From positions 5,464,501-5,528,500 of the forward strand of contig OU015568.1 of the NCBI GenBank assembly GCA_907165135.1: a DNA stretch of 64,000 nt, written 5' to 3'. The notes beneath the pieces were generated by a model. It had not been told where the DNA came from and did not search any database. It saw nothing but the letters and a program-made list of their open reading frames with translations. A program made the position numbers and the translations under genes. This DNA comes from Oikopleura dioica (lineage: Eukaryota; Chordata; Appendicularia; Copelata; Oikopleuridae). Shown one piece after another: positions 62,213 through 64,000 of the stretch (the first letter of the stretch is position 1; every line of letters starts with the position of its first letter).

Positions 62213-64000
62213 ATGAGGGTTTCAAGTCTCGTTCTCGGGGCTTTTGTCCACGCTGTAAGTTCCTGAGAGATGATTTTGATTGGAGGATTTTCAACCTTTT
62301 TTTCTAGAACGAGGATGCAGGAGATGACATCATCTACACCGGTTGCCAAGCCGTCGCGCTCCGGAGCCAACCTGGCTGGGAAAACGTCGAGCTCAAGACC
62401 GACGGGAGCAAGTGCGTGGCAGGCAAGGGCAGGGCCGTGACGACTTCTCAGCGATGGGATCAGCACCGAAACGAAACGACGGGCAAGTGGATCGTCCCCT
62501 ATTACTTCAGCGAAGGGTACGAGAACCTCTCCCACGGGGGCCACAGCGGCGTCGACTCCATGAATGGAATCCGCGACCATCTTCGACACTTCGAAGAGCT
62601 CACCTGCATCCAGATGAAAGAACTGACGACGTCGGAGGACTTCAACACGTACACCAATCGAATTCGCGTTTTCTGGAGCACGAGCGAAAGTTCCAACTGC
62701 GCCAGCTACATCGGGCGAGTTTTCGGCGGAGACCAGACGATGTGGATGCGACCAGATTGCTACACCTGGAACGGCGGAACCACAACGAACCACGAGTTCA
62801 TGCATGCCCTTGGCTTCAAGCACGAACACGTCCGGCCTGATCGAGATAATCACGTGGTCATTCATTCGAGCCTCGCTTCGAATGGCAATTACGTCAAGAT
62901 GTCAACGAGCCAATGGCAGGATGTCAGCTCTCCTTACGATTTCAACTCGATTCTTCACTACTACTCCAGCTGGCAAGGCGATGGATATTCCATCGGTCTC
63001 CCTCCAGATGGCCAACAAGCTGCTCCAGTGAGCCGAACCTATCCATTCTCTGAGCAGGATATCGCCCAGTTGAGAGCTGTCTACCCATGCGACGATGTCG
63101 ACCCTTGCGATCCGAACCCATGCCCTTCTGGACAAATCTGCAGTGCCGGCACAACTGGCCAAGCAGTTTGCAAGTGCCCTCAAGGCTCCGTCCTCAACGC
63201 TGCTGGAGGATGTCAGGTCGTCGGTGGCATCGTTGTGGAAGAAAATTCCGATGTCGTCAATTTTGCCGGAATCAAAGTCCGCCGCAGCCCGATGGTAAAC
63301 ATCTACGATGCTGATGGAAACGACATCGATCTCGGCAGCAACTACGACATCGCTGCTGTTGCAGAAGTCGAAGAGTGCGGCGAATCCATGACCGACAACA
63401 ACTGCACCATTTGGAACAACTACGGATATTTTTACGGTACTTCCGCGTCGATGAATTACTTGACTTTCGGCGACGAAGGCAATTACCGACTTCGATACTT
63501 CCTCGACGACAATGGACAGGACTCGTTCCCAGACGCTTGGGTCATTTCTGACGAGTACGAAGTCAAGAGCTGGTACGAAGCACCTGGCTCGATTGCGTGG
63601 CATCGGGATCATTCCACGAAGCACTTCGGCGTCCCGCTCAACATCGAAGCTGCTCTTCGAGATGCCAATGGAAGCGTCATTGATTTCGGCCCAGGACCGA
63701 GAGATATTCAGGCGTGTCTTTGGCTTGCCGAGCCCGGAACTGCCGGAACTTTGAACGCTGTTGACCGAAATGATCTCTTCTATGATTGCGTCAGCGCAGA
63801 TCAATTTGGAAATTTTGACCTAAGCAACATCACGCTCTATGAAGCGGAAGGTGCGAGACTTCATGACTACAATAACACCGCCGTTCCTCCTGGCGACTAT
63901 TTCTTCCGTCTCCAGGTCGCCGTCATCGACAGCTGGCAGCACTGGGACAGCTGGATGCTCGACAAGTGGAATGACGATTCTATCTTCGATTCTGGAATTT
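62213..64000 (+). CDS. Astacin metalloprotease with EGF-like and further C-terminal region (truncated by window end)
   Basis: Exon 1 (62213-62254) encodes a signal peptide (MRVSSLVLGAFVHA), exon 2 runs from 62308 to the end. The zinc site HEFMHALGFKHEHVRPDRD matches the astacin signature HExxHxxGFxHE with the Rxxx motif. The Met-turn, normally S-x-M-H-Y, reads SILHY here: Leu for Met. The pro-region is very short, with the catalytic domain (KWIVPYYF start) beginning about 85 residues into the protein. After the domain (VYPCD end) comes an EGF-like module (DPCDPNPCPSGQIC ... CKCPQGS) and at least 250 residues of unknown domain with Trp and paired Cys. Extracellular zinc endopeptidase of the BMP1/tolloid-related family. 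Higher GC and uniform codon use distinguish it from its surroundings. Confidence 0.85.

Noticed and set aside
62086-62865. 259-codon minus-strand frame
   Set aside because: Antisense to the astacin catalytic domain and its leader exon; crosses the intron without splice logic.
62902-63804. 300-codon open frame on the minus strand
   Set aside because: It is the antisense shadow of the astacin exon, whose sense frame carries the zinc site and cysteines; no features of its own.
1-64000. tRNA, rRNA or snRNA genes
   Set aside because: I looked for conserved tRNA boxes and long conserved RNA motifs and recognised none; short tRNAs could still be missed by eye.

Overview
This is eukaryotic DNA, most likely from a larvacean (appendicularian) tunicate close to Oikopleura. 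The evidence is AT-rich sequence with very small genes, many 40-60 nt introns with GT-AG ends, several introns that only keep the frame if they are GA-AG (a class reported at unusual frequency in Oikopleura dioica), tight head-to-tail or convergent packing, acceptor-like AG placed directly before start codons (compatible with spliced-leader trans-splicing), and many secreted metazoan proteins. No rRNA or tRNA gene was recognised. The species assignment is inference.

Layout, left to right. 1-6 kb is repeat-rich and gene-free. 6.4-7.6 kb (+) holds a putative prohormone with three Lys-Arg sites. 8.3-9.9 kb (+) is a secreted C-type lectin interrupted by a hAT-like element. 12.6-13.8 kb (+) has cysteine-rich exons and a secreted protein with two sushi domains. 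16.3-17.0 kb (-) has a possible small membrane protein. 19.8-25.0 kb (+) is an eight-exon PAR-type bZIP transcription factor whose introns are packed with non-autonomous DNA transposons. 25.8-26.2 kb (-) is a small secreted protein; 26.5-28.1 kb (-) a secreted phospholipase A2-like protein without its catalytic residues; 29.0-31.2 kb (-) a protein that fuses a kinase-like domain to a papain-like cysteine protease domain. 31.6-33.4 kb (-) carries a tiny secreted protein and the 3' end of an EGF/transmembrane (LDL-receptor-like) protein. 33.4-43.5 kb is mostly nested inverted-repeat elements with two small secreted-protein candidates. 43.5-46.3 kb (-) is a second kinase/papain-like paralogue, carrying two insertions. 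46.6-47.2 kb and 50.1-52.3 kb (-) are a partial and a longer copy of one membrane-protein gene, flanking a kinase/coiled-coil gene (47.6-49.8 kb, +). 53.1-53.5 kb (-) is a two-domain ShK-type secreted protein; 54.6-55.8 kb has two small convergent genes; 56.2-58.6 kb (+) a carbohydrate sulfotransferase; 58.9-61.7 kb four compact genes (secreted protein, calcineurin-B-homologous EF-hand protein, tiny secreted protein, selenoprotein-M-like protein); 62.2 kb to the end is the start of an astacin metalloprotease.

The strongest unusual signals are: (1) two paralogous kinase plus papain-like protease fusions; (2) three copies of one hAT-like element, each with an 8-bp target duplication and each inside a coding exon, where removing the element plus one duplication restores an open frame exactly; (3) a set of AG|GA...AG introns that repair otherwise broken frames; and (4) a selenoprotein-M homologue whose redox motif is replaced. 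All exon models are my own reading of splice signals and frame; they have not been checked against RNA or databases.
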